This document shows, piece after piece, positions 23,609-33,975 of a DNA stretch of 64,000 nucleotides. Both the position numbers and the translations under genes were made by a program. Each line of letters starts with the position of its first letter. Position 1 is the first letter of the stretch. Below the pieces are notes generated by a model. That model saw only the letters and a list, made by a program, of their open reading frames with translations. It was not told where the DNA came from and did no database searches. The DNA comes from Agapetus fuscipes (Eukaryota; Arthropoda; Insecta; Trichoptera; Glossosomatidae). The stretch is from NCBI GenBank assembly GCA_951799405.1, contig OX637350.1, positions 8,107,852-8,171,851 of the forward strand, given 5' to 3'.

Positions 23609-25102
23609 AAATGAAAGGTTACAAAGTGAATGCCTCATCAATTAATAATATTGTTTTTCATTAAAATTAAATTTGATTGGAAAATATACTCGATATTTTC
23701 ATCATTTATAAATTCTGAAAAATATTAGTTCTTATTGGACTGAAACGGATACTTCATAATGTCCATTAAGCAAAATTATTATTCTGCTTTTCTGCAATTG
23801 TTTTTGTGATATAATCTGGATTGGATTCCTATCATAGTATTGTTTTTCATTGGAAAAATGCCAATTCGTCCTTTTGAAAAAAATCTCCGAGTATAGCAAT
23901 AACCAACTGTAAAAAAACTGATGAAAACTGTTTTTCATCCGATCTGTAATACTGAAAATCAGAAGTAGAGTGAACTATTTGTGTTTTTATTATAGTTCTC
24001 ACACTTTTCTTTATACAAGGAAATAGGAAAAATTAACGGACACACCACGTAACTTCATACATTTTCTCTCTATAAAAACGAAAGTTTTACCCGAAAGTCT
24101 TACCGTAGTAAGCGATTTACTCTGATTATAAGTATAAGTATAATTTATTTTTTCATTGAGATGTTTGCGTAGACCAATAATGTAAATACACTTTTCTGAA
24201 AATCTGCACGTTTAATTAAAAATGAATCCGTATTACACCCTACTTAATATTTCGCATAATTATAAAAGTTTTTCTTGAAATTCAATCCGCTAATCAGGGA
24301 CGGGCGGGATGCTTCTTTTTTTCGCTTTGGAAAGTTCCAATCGCTGGTTTCGCCTGGAGCAAGTTTGAAGAGGGCGATTACCCTGGATCGCCAACCCTTC
24401 CTTCCTTCCTTGCTGCGGGGTGGACCGGCTTCGGGGGCTTCAGGGGCGGAGCTCATTATATTTTATGAGTTTCCAACTTATCAGACATTCATTAGTGACG
24501 TGTCGATGGCTCTGGATTGCACTAAGTGATTTAAATTTGCGAATTTTCTGGAAATGCTTTTGCTGAAATGATAGTTGGATGTATTAGTACGTAATAATTG
24601 AAAACATTTCATGTGAACAGTGAATTTATTTGCAAGAAAGGGGACGTATAATTTATTTAACTTGTGTATGATAAGAGTATGTTCATTACTCCGTGGTATT
24701 ATTTTGAAATTTATCAATAAAAAATCATCTAAACTAAAACGTGAAATACTTCTGACTTACACATTTAAGAGAAATTTCTTCTTGACATTATCAATATAAT
24801 TTTCGTATCGGTGTTCTAATTTATTTGTTTTTTTTCGATGAGTTATTCTACTTTTTAAACATTGCTGAATAAAATGTATTAATGTTATGAATAGAGATAA
24901 ATGAATGTAATCCTATTTTTTTTTATATACAAAAATAATACACATCAAAATTATATAACATACGTACAACAAACAACATTGCAAATCAATCGCATTTAAT
25001 CATGAAAGCAAGCATCAATAAAGCAGATGATCAAAAAAACAACATGCTTGTACTTTCATGTATATCTTTGTTGTCCTATGAAAATAAAATAAAAAAAAAT
25101 AT
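23609..25102. other. Unrecognised sequence, GC-richer at 24290-24450
   Basis: No supported gene. The GC-richer patch contains a CCTTCCTTCCTT run and only short frames. Confidence 0.45.
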
Positions 25103-25180
25103 TTACTGGCGATCTGCAAGAAACTGAATCGTCGGCAACAGTTGTCGCCATCGTTCTTTGTCGTACTTGGCTCTACTCCA
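25103..25180 (-). mobile_element. Possible RTE-like C-terminal scrap
   Basis: The minus strand encodes RAKYDKERWRQLLPTIQ, which resembles the DRKKWRQL end block of RTE-type proteins. Too short to be sure. Confidence 0.28.
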
Positions 25181-25279
25181 ATTTCTTACAACCCCAATCT
25201 CCTTCCAGTTTCTAAGTGTGAATCTCAATGATAAAATCAACATGATTATTTGTCTGGAAACTGCTACAGCATTTCTAGC

Positions 25280-25355
25280 AAGCGTTTTAGTTAACATACA
25301 GTTTTGTTAAAACGCTATGGTTGAGTTTGAACGCAGAATTGTATTTGGAATACTC
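25280..25355 (+). mobile_element. FB1 foldback MITE, right half
   Basis: Only the right arm remains: AGCGTTTTAGTTAACATACA, AAAACGCTATGGTTGAGTTT and a diverged end GTATTTGGAATAC. Confidence 0.65.
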
Positions 25356-25636
25356 TTTCCGAGACCCGACCCGGTCCGAGTGTTGGAGATTGATGGACAT
25401 CACTCTTTGTGGTCACTTTTTCTGCTCTTGAACCTTTTATTTCACTCTTGTGATACATAAAAAGGGTAGAAGAAAGAGGATGTATAATAAGAAGGGTTAG
25501 TCAAGTGCTTGACATTGACGTTATCTATATAATTAATTTACTTTTACATCCATGTACCATAGGAATGCTACTCATTTATCAACCTTTTTTTCATGATTTT
25601 CCATTTTTTTTATAATTTCTACCTCGATTTCTATGT

Positions 25637-25910
25637 TGGTACGAGGCTGACTCCCCGTGCTGTAAAAATTCTCTCTCTATGACAATGCCACCCCTATTTC
25701 ATGGAAGGAATTCTTATACATTTGAAATTAGGTTTTTATTTTGTGAGAACACATGTAGATTTTGTCAGCTCGAACTCTAACGTGGGTTCTTGTGTGCATT
25801 TATTAAATATTAATGATAAAAATGAAAAAAAAAAAACTTGATTATACGATCGTAGATTCGTAGAGATCATAGATGTAGATTCATAGATTATAAGATCGTA
25901 GACTCTTACC
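25637..25910 (+). repeat. Rep-S copy with expanded tail
   Basis: Head to middle are recognisable (GGTACGAGGCTGACTCCCCG, TGCCACCCCTATTTCATGG). The tail has grown into a degenerate GATTATA/GATCGTAGA array at about 25840-25905. Confidence 0.6.
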
Positions 25911-25989
25911 TTAATTATACTATATCCTTTAGTGTGAATGCTATCCTCTTGAAAAGGACTGACATGTATATTTAGTATTATACTACACG

Positions 25990-26066
25990 TGTTTGTTTAT
26001 GGGCATGCGTTTGATATGAGCTTTAAATGTTAACATATCTTTTCAACATATATTATAAATTATAGA
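25990..26066 (+). repeat. Rep-S tail fragment
   Basis: Carries CACGTGTTTGTTTATGGGCA, ATGAGCTTTAAATGTTAACA and a TATAAATTATAGAT tail. Confidence 0.55.
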
Positions 26067-26590
26067 TACATCTCGAGAGGCTACAATCGATTTCGTCAAA
26101 CATTTTCAAAAGACTAACTTATTTAATTCCCACGCTTATTTAATTCCCACGTGTATATGTTTATTCCAGCATTATTGAATCATCTTATTCCCGTAGAGCT
26201 GTTTCTAATCTAGTTTCAGAGTATGTATGTGGAATTAAATCCACAGTGTATTAATTATTATTTTACCTCGCTGCGCTGTATGTAATTCTCCAACTACTCA
26301 GCAAACTGCACTATTACAATAATACTAAGAACGTTCAAGTTCGTAAATAAACAGTGAACAGAAACCCTGACGATAAACGTGTTAGAACTTATACGACGTG
26401 ACAAAGTCATTGAGTGTTTGAAGATTTGTATCATAACTTTGCTTACAAAATTTGGGATACTTATTGATGTATTTTTTCACCTACTAAGATATCTTACAAG
26501 TTAATATGCTTAAAGTATAGAAAAATTACGTATTTAAACTAAACCGTCGAGTTTTAATAAAAAATATGGAAACCATTGACTTAAATTTAT

Positions 26591-26840
26591 TCCTTGACTT
26601 ATAGGTGACCCCCCATACTGTAAACAATGGTTCACTTTGCCAATGTCACCCCTGTTTGAGGGAAGGTCGGCAAAACTTCAAGGGTTTATGTTCATTTGAG
26701 GTTTGGATTTTATTTTTTGAGTAGGTACACATGCAGCATTTGCAGGCGCGAATTTACACGTGTCTGTTTGTGGGCATGCATTCAATATCAATTTGAAATG
26801 TAAAAATATCTTTGCAATTAAGATTATAGATTATTAGAGC
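26591..26840 (+). repeat. Rep-S retroposon, nearly full length
   Basis: Starts TTCCTTGACTTATAGGTGAC. It has CACCCCTGTTTGAGGGAAGG, TTCATTTGAGGTTTGGATTT and ACATGCAGCATTTGCAGGCG, and ends CAATTAAGATTATAGATTAT. It sits inside an FB1 copy. Confidence 0.8.
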
Positions 26841-26848
26841 GTCTCAAC

Positions 26849-27199
26849 TAGGGAATGCAATCTCGATCTCACGAGATCCCGATCTTCCGAGATCTCGCCT
26901 CATTTTTCGAGATCAATCTCGAAGCATAAAATGACGAGATCTCGATTGAGATTGATGGGATTGAGCGGCAGTAGTCGGTGATGCATGACACGTGCTCTTA
27001 TAAAAAAATTATAAAAATAAGGTTTTTTTTCAATAATTCGTTTTGTATCTTACTCGCATCATAATCACAACTAAGCAGTATCAATCATGTTTCAGTTACC
27101 TAATTGAAATAATACTTTTCGAAATCTATTCGAGATCTCGAAAATGCCGAGATCTCGCCGAGATCGAACTTCTGATCCCTTGAGATCTCGACATCCCTA
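26849..27199. mobile_element. hAT-like MITE with 8-bp target duplication GTCTCAAC
   Basis: 351 bp, starting TAGGGAATGCAATCTCG and ending CGAGATCTCGACATCCCTA. GTCTCAAC occurs immediately before (26841-26848) and after (27200-27207). TAGGGATG-type ends with 8-bp duplications are typical of hAT elements. Inner ends are filled with GAGATCTCG repeats. No transposase. Confidence 0.88.
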
Positions 27200-27317
27200 G
27201 TCTCAACCATTGAGTAATGGTCTCAACTTTCACTGGAAGCGCTGCTTCATTTTCCATACACTTTTTGGTTAACACTACTGTTGAATTACATCCTTGTGTG
27301 ACAGTACGGAGAGCGTT

Positions 27318-28085
27318 ACTTACTGGTGCTCGTATCGCCCACTGCTGTCATTGCTGTAATGAAAACTAATCGCTATTCTGGCGCATCCTTGCTTGCAGTT
27401 GCTACGACTCTCTACAATGTCTGCATTATACGGAGCTGGGTACTAAGGAAATATGTTTCCGAGACTAATTAACTTTCATCGCATTTAATTCCAGCTGTTC
27501 TTAAAATTAATTTAATGGAATAGACACAAAACTTACTGCAAAAAATGTGACATATTCCCAGAGTTTTTAAGGTTAACTGTTTGTATAGTTAGTAAGTTAT
27601 TAACAATACTGCAAAAATATAACATATTTCCGCAGGGTTTTTAAGGTTAACTGTTTGTATGGTCAGAAAATTATAAACAATACTGAAAAAAATGTGGCAC
27701 ATTCCCGCAAGGTTTTTAATTTTAACTGTTTGTATGGTTAGTAAGCAATTAGCAAATCAATAGGCTGATGTCAATGAATTCTCTGTGATCCGTTCGATCA
27801 TCTGCAATCAATTTACTTCCCCAAGTAAGGGGAGCAGCGTCATGAAATACTTGACCCAAAAAATAATTGTTTTTCGATCAACATCAAAATTCTCACGATC
27901 TATTTCGAGTGTGTGCTACACGTTTTCTGAAGATGTGTTGAGCGGCTTAGCCAATTTTTTTTTTCCGATCAACATCAAACTTCACAAGAATAATTCTGAG
28001 AATATTTTACATGTTAACTGGAAATTGTATAAAAATCGCTTGAGCAGCTTAGGAGTCCGTAGGGAACAAACATACATGTTTTAGA
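27318..28085 (+). repeat. Dispersed repeat block shared with 33258-33660
   Basis: TACTGGTGCTCGTATCGCCC to about 27600 is nearly identical to 33258-33545. 27960-28040 (ATCAACATCAAACTTCACAA, GAGAATATTTTACATGTTA) matches 33590-33660. The right part has two related sub-copies (27868 and 27965 onwards) and ends AGGGAACAAACATACATG. It is probably a non-autonomous element of unknown class. Confidence 0.65.
27532..27756. repeat. Three tandem units of about 75 bp
   Basis: Each unit has a TACTGCAAAAAA-type start, an ACATATTCCC-type block and TTTTTAAGGTTAACTGTTTG. Only one unit is present in the related block at 33470-33545, so the array expanded in this copy or collapsed in the other. Confidence 0.75.
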
Positions 28086-29264
28086 TTTCATTTAATCATA
28101 TTTATAACATAAAATTATATCGTAAATTTGCGATAGTGTGAATTCATAAACATTTAAATATTGCAACAGCACTCACCGATAGTGATGCTTACATTTTGCA
28201 TTTTTTGCAAAGAAAAATCTTATCGCTGCATAAACACCAACTAAACCAACACTTGAACGTATTTAGAACGACCTTCTCTTATCAGCTGATATGACTTACA
28301 TTTGCAAATGATTTGAATTATTATACCACGTTACATAAAACCGAATTAAAGTGTGAATAATTTAAGATATTTATTTGATCTTGACCGACTTTGAATAAAA
28401 ATGATTTACAAAATTTAGGTATTGAAATTTTACATTACTTTTTCTGATTGTTTACCTCTCTTCGTCTTCTTAAAATGCTCGTTATCATCCATAATTTTTT
28501 TTAACTGTAAGTTTGATTTAACATATTTTTTCTCGGCAGGCAAGCGTCACACTTGTACGTAAGACAACAGTGCTAAGCAACCGATAAGAAAATATTTGTT
28601 TGCCTTTTCCTTAGCAACCCGGCCGTGTGACGTCACAGTTTTGTCTTTGTCATGTCGTGTGCTTAGTCCACTCAAGTAGTCACGAAAGCTCCGCATACAC
28701 GTACCGACGCGTATTTCTCCTGCATTGCGTCTTTCTTGAATTTCCCAATAAAGAACCTGAAACGTAAAAAATGTTTCGTACGTTTAACATGTAAATGGCT
28801 GATTTACATAAGACACTTACTATTAGAATACTGAAGTTTAAACAAAGGATGCAGTTTTGTTCCTAATTCAATAAGTCTCTTAAAATATTTTAGCGTAAGC
28901 TTAAACACTGCCTGTTGAATTTTAAATATTAAAATATCCAAAAAGGCGCTAAATACCACGCACTTTAAATTATAGGTTGTGACAAAATGTATGTTGAAAA
29001 TGAGGATGTCGCGTGATCTGCATAGAAAAGTACTGTTATTCTAGCAATTTTCGCACGAAAATCTGATAATTTTTTCGAACCTACTCAAATACGTTTTCAC
29101 GTCCTTCTCAGTTTTTTTGCTATCATATTTAAGATCATTTTTCATAAACCCTTGATATTTCACCCTGTATTTGTAATGTCCGATTTTGTTATTACCATAT
29201 GTGGAACAAGATTTTCTTATGGATTTTCGATACATGAAAGTTTATCGATCGAAATGGCTCTTCA
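28086..29264. other. Unrecognised sequence
   Basis: No gene or clear repeat. A GC-richer patch lies around 28545-28740. Confidence 0.45.
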
Positions 29265-29395
29265 CCCATTCACCATTCCGTTAGTGGTTGCCAGTTTCTA
29301 CATTGTTCTGTCCTTGCACACTCCTTTCATCTCTTCGAATTTCATCACTCTCTTTATGCATGCTCTTCTCTTTTCGCAGATGCTATTTAAAATAA
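29265..29395 (-). mobile_element. RTE-like LINE C-terminal fragment
   Basis: The minus strand reads EKRRACIKRVMKFEEMKGVC followed by KDRTM and a stop. This is homologous to NKRRACMKRVMKLDEMKEVC in the copy at 44624-45121. It lies antisense to a 157-codon plus frame that is therefore not a gene. Confidence 0.7.
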
Positions 29396-29838
29396 ACACT
29401 GTCATCTTGACTTATTACAGATTACACGCCGGCTATTATTTTGTTGATCTCATTTCAGATGTGTCGATGCTAATAATAATTGCATGCTCCAACATTGAGT
29501 CGCAAGTCACAACGCCGCAACGGTACTGTTTGTACTACGCCACATTACGAAGTCTCGCCATAACGCTTCGCAGGCCAGCGAGCACGCCCGGGATGCAAAT
29601 TCTCTTCGCCGCATCATTGTGTTAAATCTGCATTATTATTCTGACATAAGACGTCCAAGGATGTGTCGATTATAACTCGATCACGCGTGCAAACTCAATG
29701 TAAGCATGGCGATAGTCTATTTATATTTTAAAAGATTAACGGTTTGTGTTTTGACATTGTGAAGATCCACCCACCACGCCACGAAGAAACTTAATTGCGT
29801 ACTGCAGTTTTTAAGTATTATGTTCCTTGACTTATTGG

Positions 29839-30283
29839 TAGAGGTGGCCGTTTAAACGAAAAACAGTTTAAAATAGCTGCTTTTTATTTTAAGCAACTAA
29901 GCGCGCTTACAATTTAAACGAAAAGTCGTTTTGAAAAAAAAGCGTATAAAAAGTTGCTTCTGCTAATTTTATACGCTTTTTCAAACGCTTATGGCGTGTT
30001 ATAAAGCTAAATCTGCCGTTTTTGTTTCTTACACTTTATGGTCTTAGCAAAATAGTTACAGTAATGAAAAAAATCAAGCATGTTTATTAATTTTTTATCT
30101 TAATTACAAAGCTTAAACAAAATATATAACTTAAGAATTGCCACCACAAAAAAATATTTTAAAAAACGCGTTTTTTTTACATTTTTAGCTTTTTTTTCGT
30201 GTGTGCTGAATTTTGGATTTTTTTTTTTGCTTTTTACTTACAGAACTATACATTGTTTAAGTTCAATACTTTTTCCATCTCTA
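29839..30283. mobile_element. hAT-like MITE with 8-bp target duplication CTTATTGG
   Basis: 445 bp. Starts TAGAGGTGGCCGTTTAAACG and ends TTTTTCCATCTCTA, giving short TIRs (TAGAGRTGG). CTTATTGG is present at 29831-29838 and 30284-30291. An internal hairpin AAAAAGCGTATAAAA / TTTTATACGCTTTTT lies at about 29935-29982. No transposase. Confidence 0.82.
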
Positions 30284-30294
30284 CTTATTGGTAT

Positions 30295-30591
30295 GGGGCC
30301 GTCTATATATTACGTCATTCGCATTAAGGGGGGGGGAGTTTGGTCTGCAGATGATGGCAAATGATTTACGAGTACCAAAAGTGACGTCGTTCTTGTAAAT
30401 ACCAATTTCTACAAAATATACAAAATATTATGTAAGTTATATACCTTTATGAATTATTAAGCTCATCCATTATTACAGCAAGACTAGGGGGGGGGTCATT
30501 AGATAATGACTATAGGATGATTGTAAGGGGGGGGGGGTCGAAAATCGGCCAAAATCGGCCAAAATCGATGACGTAATTCATAGACGGCCCC
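30295..30591. mobile_element. MITE with GGGGCCGTC ends and 3-bp TAT duplication
   Basis: Left end GGGGCCGTCTATATATTACG, right end CGTAATTCATAGACGGCCCC, with TAT on both sides (30292-30294 and 30592-30594). The interior has three G-runs of 9 or more (about 30329, 30486 and 30527) and repeated AAAATCGGCC. The 3-bp duplication suggests a PIF/Harbinger-like origin, which is an inference. A single arm of the same family is at 33546-33586. Confidence 0.8.
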
Positions 30592-31276
30592 TATGCGGCT
30601 GACCACCCATGCTGTAGAAAATGGTTCACTTTGCCAATGTCTCCCCTGTTTCAGGGAAGGTCGGCAGGAGTTGTAGGGTGTATGCCTATTTGAGATTTGG
30701 GTTTTTATGTTGTTGGTTCACATGTGGCATGCGCAAGCGCGAAATTGTACGTGTCTGTTTGTGAGAATGCATGTAATGTGAATCCCCAATGTTACATATC
30801 TTTGCAACTTAGATTAGATTAGACCCCATCATAGCTCCGCCCCCTAAACCCTTATCCGTAGTTCACTTTTGCAATTGTTAGATTTGTTAGCTTTGCCGAT
30901 GTGCGAGTAACTTGATAGTGGGGTGGCACGCTCTGTGCAGTACGTATTGTCGGGGTTGTGTATTGTATTGGATGCCGGTATTTCCTCTGTCCCAGATAAC
31001 GTACTCGTATTATGTACCTACATATGTGCGGGCGTCGCAACGCCTGAAGCCGAGATAGACGGAGCTTGTCTATACACGGTGATAGATTAGAACGGCACGG
31101 TGACAAAACAACATATGATATAACGACAAATGACAGAACGACAAGTGGCTGTATTTGGAATAGAATAACGCTGGTTCGATCCCCGCTTTGACCTTCACTC
31201 AATTGGGCTATAATTAATTAATAATTCATAAAAAATATGTAACTGTAACTGTAACTGTAACTCTGTCGCCATTCCG

Positions 31277-32152
31277 CTAGGGGTGGCCAGAGCCTCTGCA
31301 GAGTTGCCTCCATTTTTTCCTATCCTGACATACCTCTTTCAATTCCTTCATATCCATCACCTTTTTCATGCATTTTCTTCTTTTACGCTCACTTTGTATA
31401 TCCCATTCTTTCACAATCTCCTCAATCTGATCACTCCATACTTTTCTCGGTCGTCCCTTCCCTCTTTTTCCTTTCGCACTTTCTTTGTATACATACTTTG
31501 TCAGTCTATCATCTTTCATTCTTTCCACATGCCCAAACCATCTCATCACATTCTTTTGTACTTTAACTTTCACATCCTCTTTCAAATTACAGTCTTTTTT
31601 TACCCATTCATTCCTAACTCTATCCCTCAAAGTTTTTCCTGTCATACTTCTCAAATGCTTCATTTCCACCGTACATACTTTACTCATTTCGCTATCATTC
31701 ACTGTCCATGCTTCACTTCCATACATCAAAGTCGGTAACAATATGCCATTGTGTACTGCCATTCTCAGATCCATCGTCAATCGCTTGTTCTTTGCTATTC
31801 TTCTTATTGCACCGACCACTTGCTTTCCCTTGCACACCCTATTCTCAAGTTCTCTTGCCATCTTTCCATTCTTTTCAAACATACTTCCCAAGTATCTAAA
31901 TTCATCCACAATTTCAACTTTCGTACCATTCAACATGAACGTGCATTCTTCAGTTTCATCCCTTCTGTCAAAAATCAGTACTTTCGTCTTACTTGCATTA
32001 ATTTTCAACTTGCTTGCACACAGAGCATGGTTCAAACTAGATAGCATTGTCTGGAGTTCCGCTGCTGAATCAGCAATTAATACTGCGTCATCAGCATAAA
32101 GCAGAACTCCGACTTTTCTCTCTCCAATTTGTATCCCATGTCCCATGCACAA
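31277..32152 (-). pseudogene. RTE-like LINE reverse transcriptase, C-terminal half
   Basis: Open minus-strand frame of 291 codons starting just before motif C (VLLYADDAVLIADS) and running to the natural end CRGSGHP. Blocks in order: KINASKTKVLIFDRRDE, FRYLGSMFEKNGKM, LMYGSEAWTVNDSEM, MRWFGHVERMKDDRLTK, GKRGKGRPRKVWSDQIEEIV and CMKKVMDMKELKEVCQDRKK. Catalytic motifs A and B, the palm N-terminus and the endonuclease are absent. After the stop a short conserved trailer (CGGAATGGCGACAGAG) leads into a TTACAG-repeat tail (31243-31262 on the plus strand). No stops or frameshifts, so it is a young but 5'-truncated insertion. It lies inside SINE-B. Confidence 0.88.
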
Positions 32153-32208
32153 TAATCAATTATTAATTGATGATGTTAATACCCGTTTCTGGCCAGGCCG
32201 AATCTATA

Positions 32209-32403
32209 ATTTATAGTCTAAGCTGCAAGGATATATTCATTTAAAGCTCTCAGATGTATGCCCACAAACCAACACGTGTAGTTCGCGCTTACAAATGCTG
32301 AATGTGTACTTACAAATAAAATCCAAACCTCAAATGAACATAAGCCCCACAACTTTTGCCGACCTTCCCTGAAACAGGGGTGACATTGGCAAAGTGAACC
32401 ATT
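32209..32403 (-). repeat. Rep-S retroposon, 5'-truncated, inside SINE-B
   Basis: Reverse copy from TATAGTCTAAGCTGCAAGG to GGCAAAGTGAACCATTTTT. Comparison with the uninterrupted SINE-B at 5560-5806 shows SINE-B sequence continuing on both sides (TGGCCAGGC before, AATAAGTTGTTAAATTGC after), which fixes the insertion limits. Confidence 0.8.
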
Positions 32404-32606
32404 TTTAATAAGTTGTTAAATTGCATTCCTCTTCACAAATCTACTTGACAAAAAAATGACAGAACAAAAAATACATCACTATGAGAAAACATCCCAAACG
32501 CCATGTGATGTTCTGTCATGTGTCGTTCTTTCATGTGTCGTTCTGTCATGTGTCGTGTCATGTGTTGTTTTGTCACTGTGTCGTTCTATCATGGAACCTC
32601 TATACA

Positions 32607-33018
32607 CACACATGGAGGTAAGATGCTTCCTAGTGCAGAATCAATGCAATTTGATGTACGAGTATAACCTGTTAATTTATGGCGTACATTTGCAACAGTT
32701 GTAAGTCGTCTGGTAATCTCTTTTAAATGCAATTACAAAAATACGGAGAAAAATCTAAAATATTTTTACAATTTATTCAGGCACTATTTTTACAAATACG
32801 GTGCTTTTGTGAGTAAATTTTATTTCTTATCGTGGATCTATTGCAATATCTTTCTATAGTTTGGTAACTTTTAATAATTCTTGTTTCTGAAACTCTGTGT
32901 TTACCTTTGAATTTATGTAATTACTTGATCGCCTTGAAGAGCTTTTTGGTAAAACAATAGAAAAATTCAAGTGCCTAGAAATTAACATTTGTCGTCGTGT
33001 TTGTATTTTTATTAGGAG
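32607..33018. other. Unrecognised AT-rich sequence
   Basis: Short frames only. Confidence 0.45.
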
Positions 33019-33264
33019 CAGTACCCTTAGTACGAGTTGCAAAACTTGAGTAATGTAAAGTTTACGGCAATTATTAAAGAATGATTTCCCCCAAAATCTG
33101 CCGTTTTTGTTTGTTTGAACTTGATTTTCTTCATCACTGTAACTCTTTTGCTAAGACCACAAAGTGAAAGAAACAAAAACGGCAGATTTTGGGAGAAATC
33201 ACGTTTTAATATTTTCCGTAAACTTTACTTTTCTCAAGTTTTGCAACTCATACTAAGGGTACTG
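33019..33264. mobile_element. MITE with CAGTACCCTTAGTACGAG ends
   Basis: 246 bp whose arms of about 100 bp are inverted copies: CAGTACCCTTAGTACGAGTT and CAAAATCTGCCGTTTTTGTT on the left, their complements on the right to AGGGTACTG. The loop (CTTGATTTTCTTCATCACTG, TTGCTAAGACCACAAAGTG) matches, in reverse, the interior of the hAT-like MITE at 30008-30085. A lone end of this family is at 33670-33697. Confidence 0.8.
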
Positions 33265-33660
33265 GTGCTCGTATCGCCCACTGCTGTCATTGCTGTAATA
33301 AAAACTAATCGCTTTTCTGGCGCATCCTTGCTTGCAGTTGCTACGACTCTCTACAATGTCCGCATTATACGGAGCTGGGTACTAAGGAAATATGTTTCCG
33401 AGACTGTAATTAACGTTCATCGCATTTAATTCCAGCTGTTCTTAAAATTAATTTAATGGATTCAGCACAAAACTTACTGTAAAAAGTGTGACATATTCCC
33501 GCCTGGTTTTTAAGGTTAACTGTTTGTATGGTAAGTAAATTATTAAGGGGCCGTCCATAAATTACGTCATCGATTTTGGCCGATTTTTTTTTTTTATCCG
33601 ATTGGCATCAAACTTCACAAGAATCATTCTGAGAATATTTTACATGTTATTTGGAAATTT
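33258..33660 (+). repeat. Second copy of the 27318-28085 repeat block, rearranged
   Basis: 33258-33545 is nearly identical to 27318-27600. 33590-33660 matches 27965-28035. Between them lies 33546-33586, a single arm of the GGGGCCGTC MITE family (GGGGCCGTCCATAAATTACG, CATCGATTTTGGCCG). Only one unit of the 75-bp tandem is present. Confidence 0.65.
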
Positions 33661-33741
33661 TGCAAAACAAGTTTTGCAACTCGTACCAAGGGTACAGATA
33701 AAAAGTAAGTAGCAGTAATATGGTACCATTTTTGTTCTTGC

Positions 33742-33783
33742 CTTATAGGTTAGAATGAAGCTGACTACCCATACGAAAAATAG
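33742..33783 (+). repeat. Rep-S head fragment
   Basis: CTTATAGGTTAGAATGAAGC followed by TGACTACCCATACG, directly upstream of an RTE fragment. Confidence 0.5.
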
Positions 33784-33784
33784 A

Positions 33785-33975
33785 TTTAAGGGACGAAAGA
33801 GAAAAACATTGAGTGCTTAGATTGTAGACATTGTGAAAGAATGGGATATACGAAGTGAGCGTAAAAGAAGAAAATGCATGGAAACGGTGATGGATAGGAA
33901 TGAATTGATGGAGCTTGCAGATACTATGGCTACCCCTAGCGGAGTGGCGACAGAGGTACACTACAAAGTAAGAGG
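33785..33975 (+). mobile_element. RTE-like LINE 3' fragment, mutated
   Basis: Plus frame encodes KRKTLSA, a stop, then IVDIVKEWDIRSERKRRKCM and ETVMDRNELMEL, homologous to residues near the end of the frame at 31277-32152. An internal deletion removes the QDRKKW block, but the trailer CCTAGCGGAGTGGCGACAGAG is kept. Not functional. Confidence 0.7.

Larger units (their letters stand above)
26526..27310. mobile_element. FB1 foldback MITE split by two insertions
   Basis: Left arm at 26526-26574 (ACGTATTTAAACTAAACCGT to AAAATATGGAAACC) and centre plus right arm at 27229-27310 (GGAAGCGCTGCTTC, CATACACTTTTTGGTTAACA). A rep-S copy (26591-26840) and a hAT-like MITE (26849-27199) lie between. AACCATTGA beside the left arm (26570-26579 region) and again at 27205-27213 may be the rep-S target-site duplication. 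Confidence 0.55.
29823..30826 (+). repeat. Rep-S retroposon split by two transposons
   Basis: The head TTCCTTGACTTATTGG is at 29823-29838 and the remainder (GCGGCTGACCACCCATGCTG onwards) is at 30595-30826, ending CAACTTAGATTAGATTAGA. Between them lie a hAT-like MITE (29839-30283) and a second MITE (30295-30591). Removing both restores a normal rep-S head. Confidence 0.82.
31140..32454 (+). mobile_element. SINE-B copy interrupted by an RTE fragment and rep-S
   Basis: The head has an A-box-like TGGCTGTATTTGG and a B-box GGTTCGATCC (about 31168-31177). Then come TCAATTGGGCTATAATTAAT at 31200-31219, TTTCTGGCCAGGC at 32185-32197 and TTGCATTCCTCTTCACAAAT before the A-rich end at 32450-32455. An 11-bp duplication AATGACAGAAC flanks it (31129-31139, 32455-32465). 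Two later insertions sit inside. Confidence 0.65.
31078..32606. mobile_element. Foldback MITE built on GACAGAACGACACAT units, split by SINE-B
   Basis: The left arm 31078-31139 (GTGACAAAACAACATATGAT, ACAAATGACAGAAC) is the inverted counterpart of 32520-32606 (TTCTGTCATGTGTCGT, TGTTGTTTTGTCACTGTGTC). Removing the SINE-B insertion gives a hairpin element of about 200 bp with imperfect arms of about 65-70 bp. Confidence 0.6.

Noticed and set aside
29152..29625. 157-codon plus-strand frame
   Set aside because: Part of it (29265-29395) is antisense to an RTE reverse transcriptase fragment, and the rest has no domain.
30852..31202. 116-codon minus frame
   Set aside because: It runs through the GACAGAACGACACAT repeat arm and SINE-B head, so it is a by-product of repeats.
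31283..32099. Long plus-strand frames of 151 and 204 codons
   Set aside because: They are mirror frames of the RTE gene on the minus strand, rich in F, H and S because of codon complementarity.
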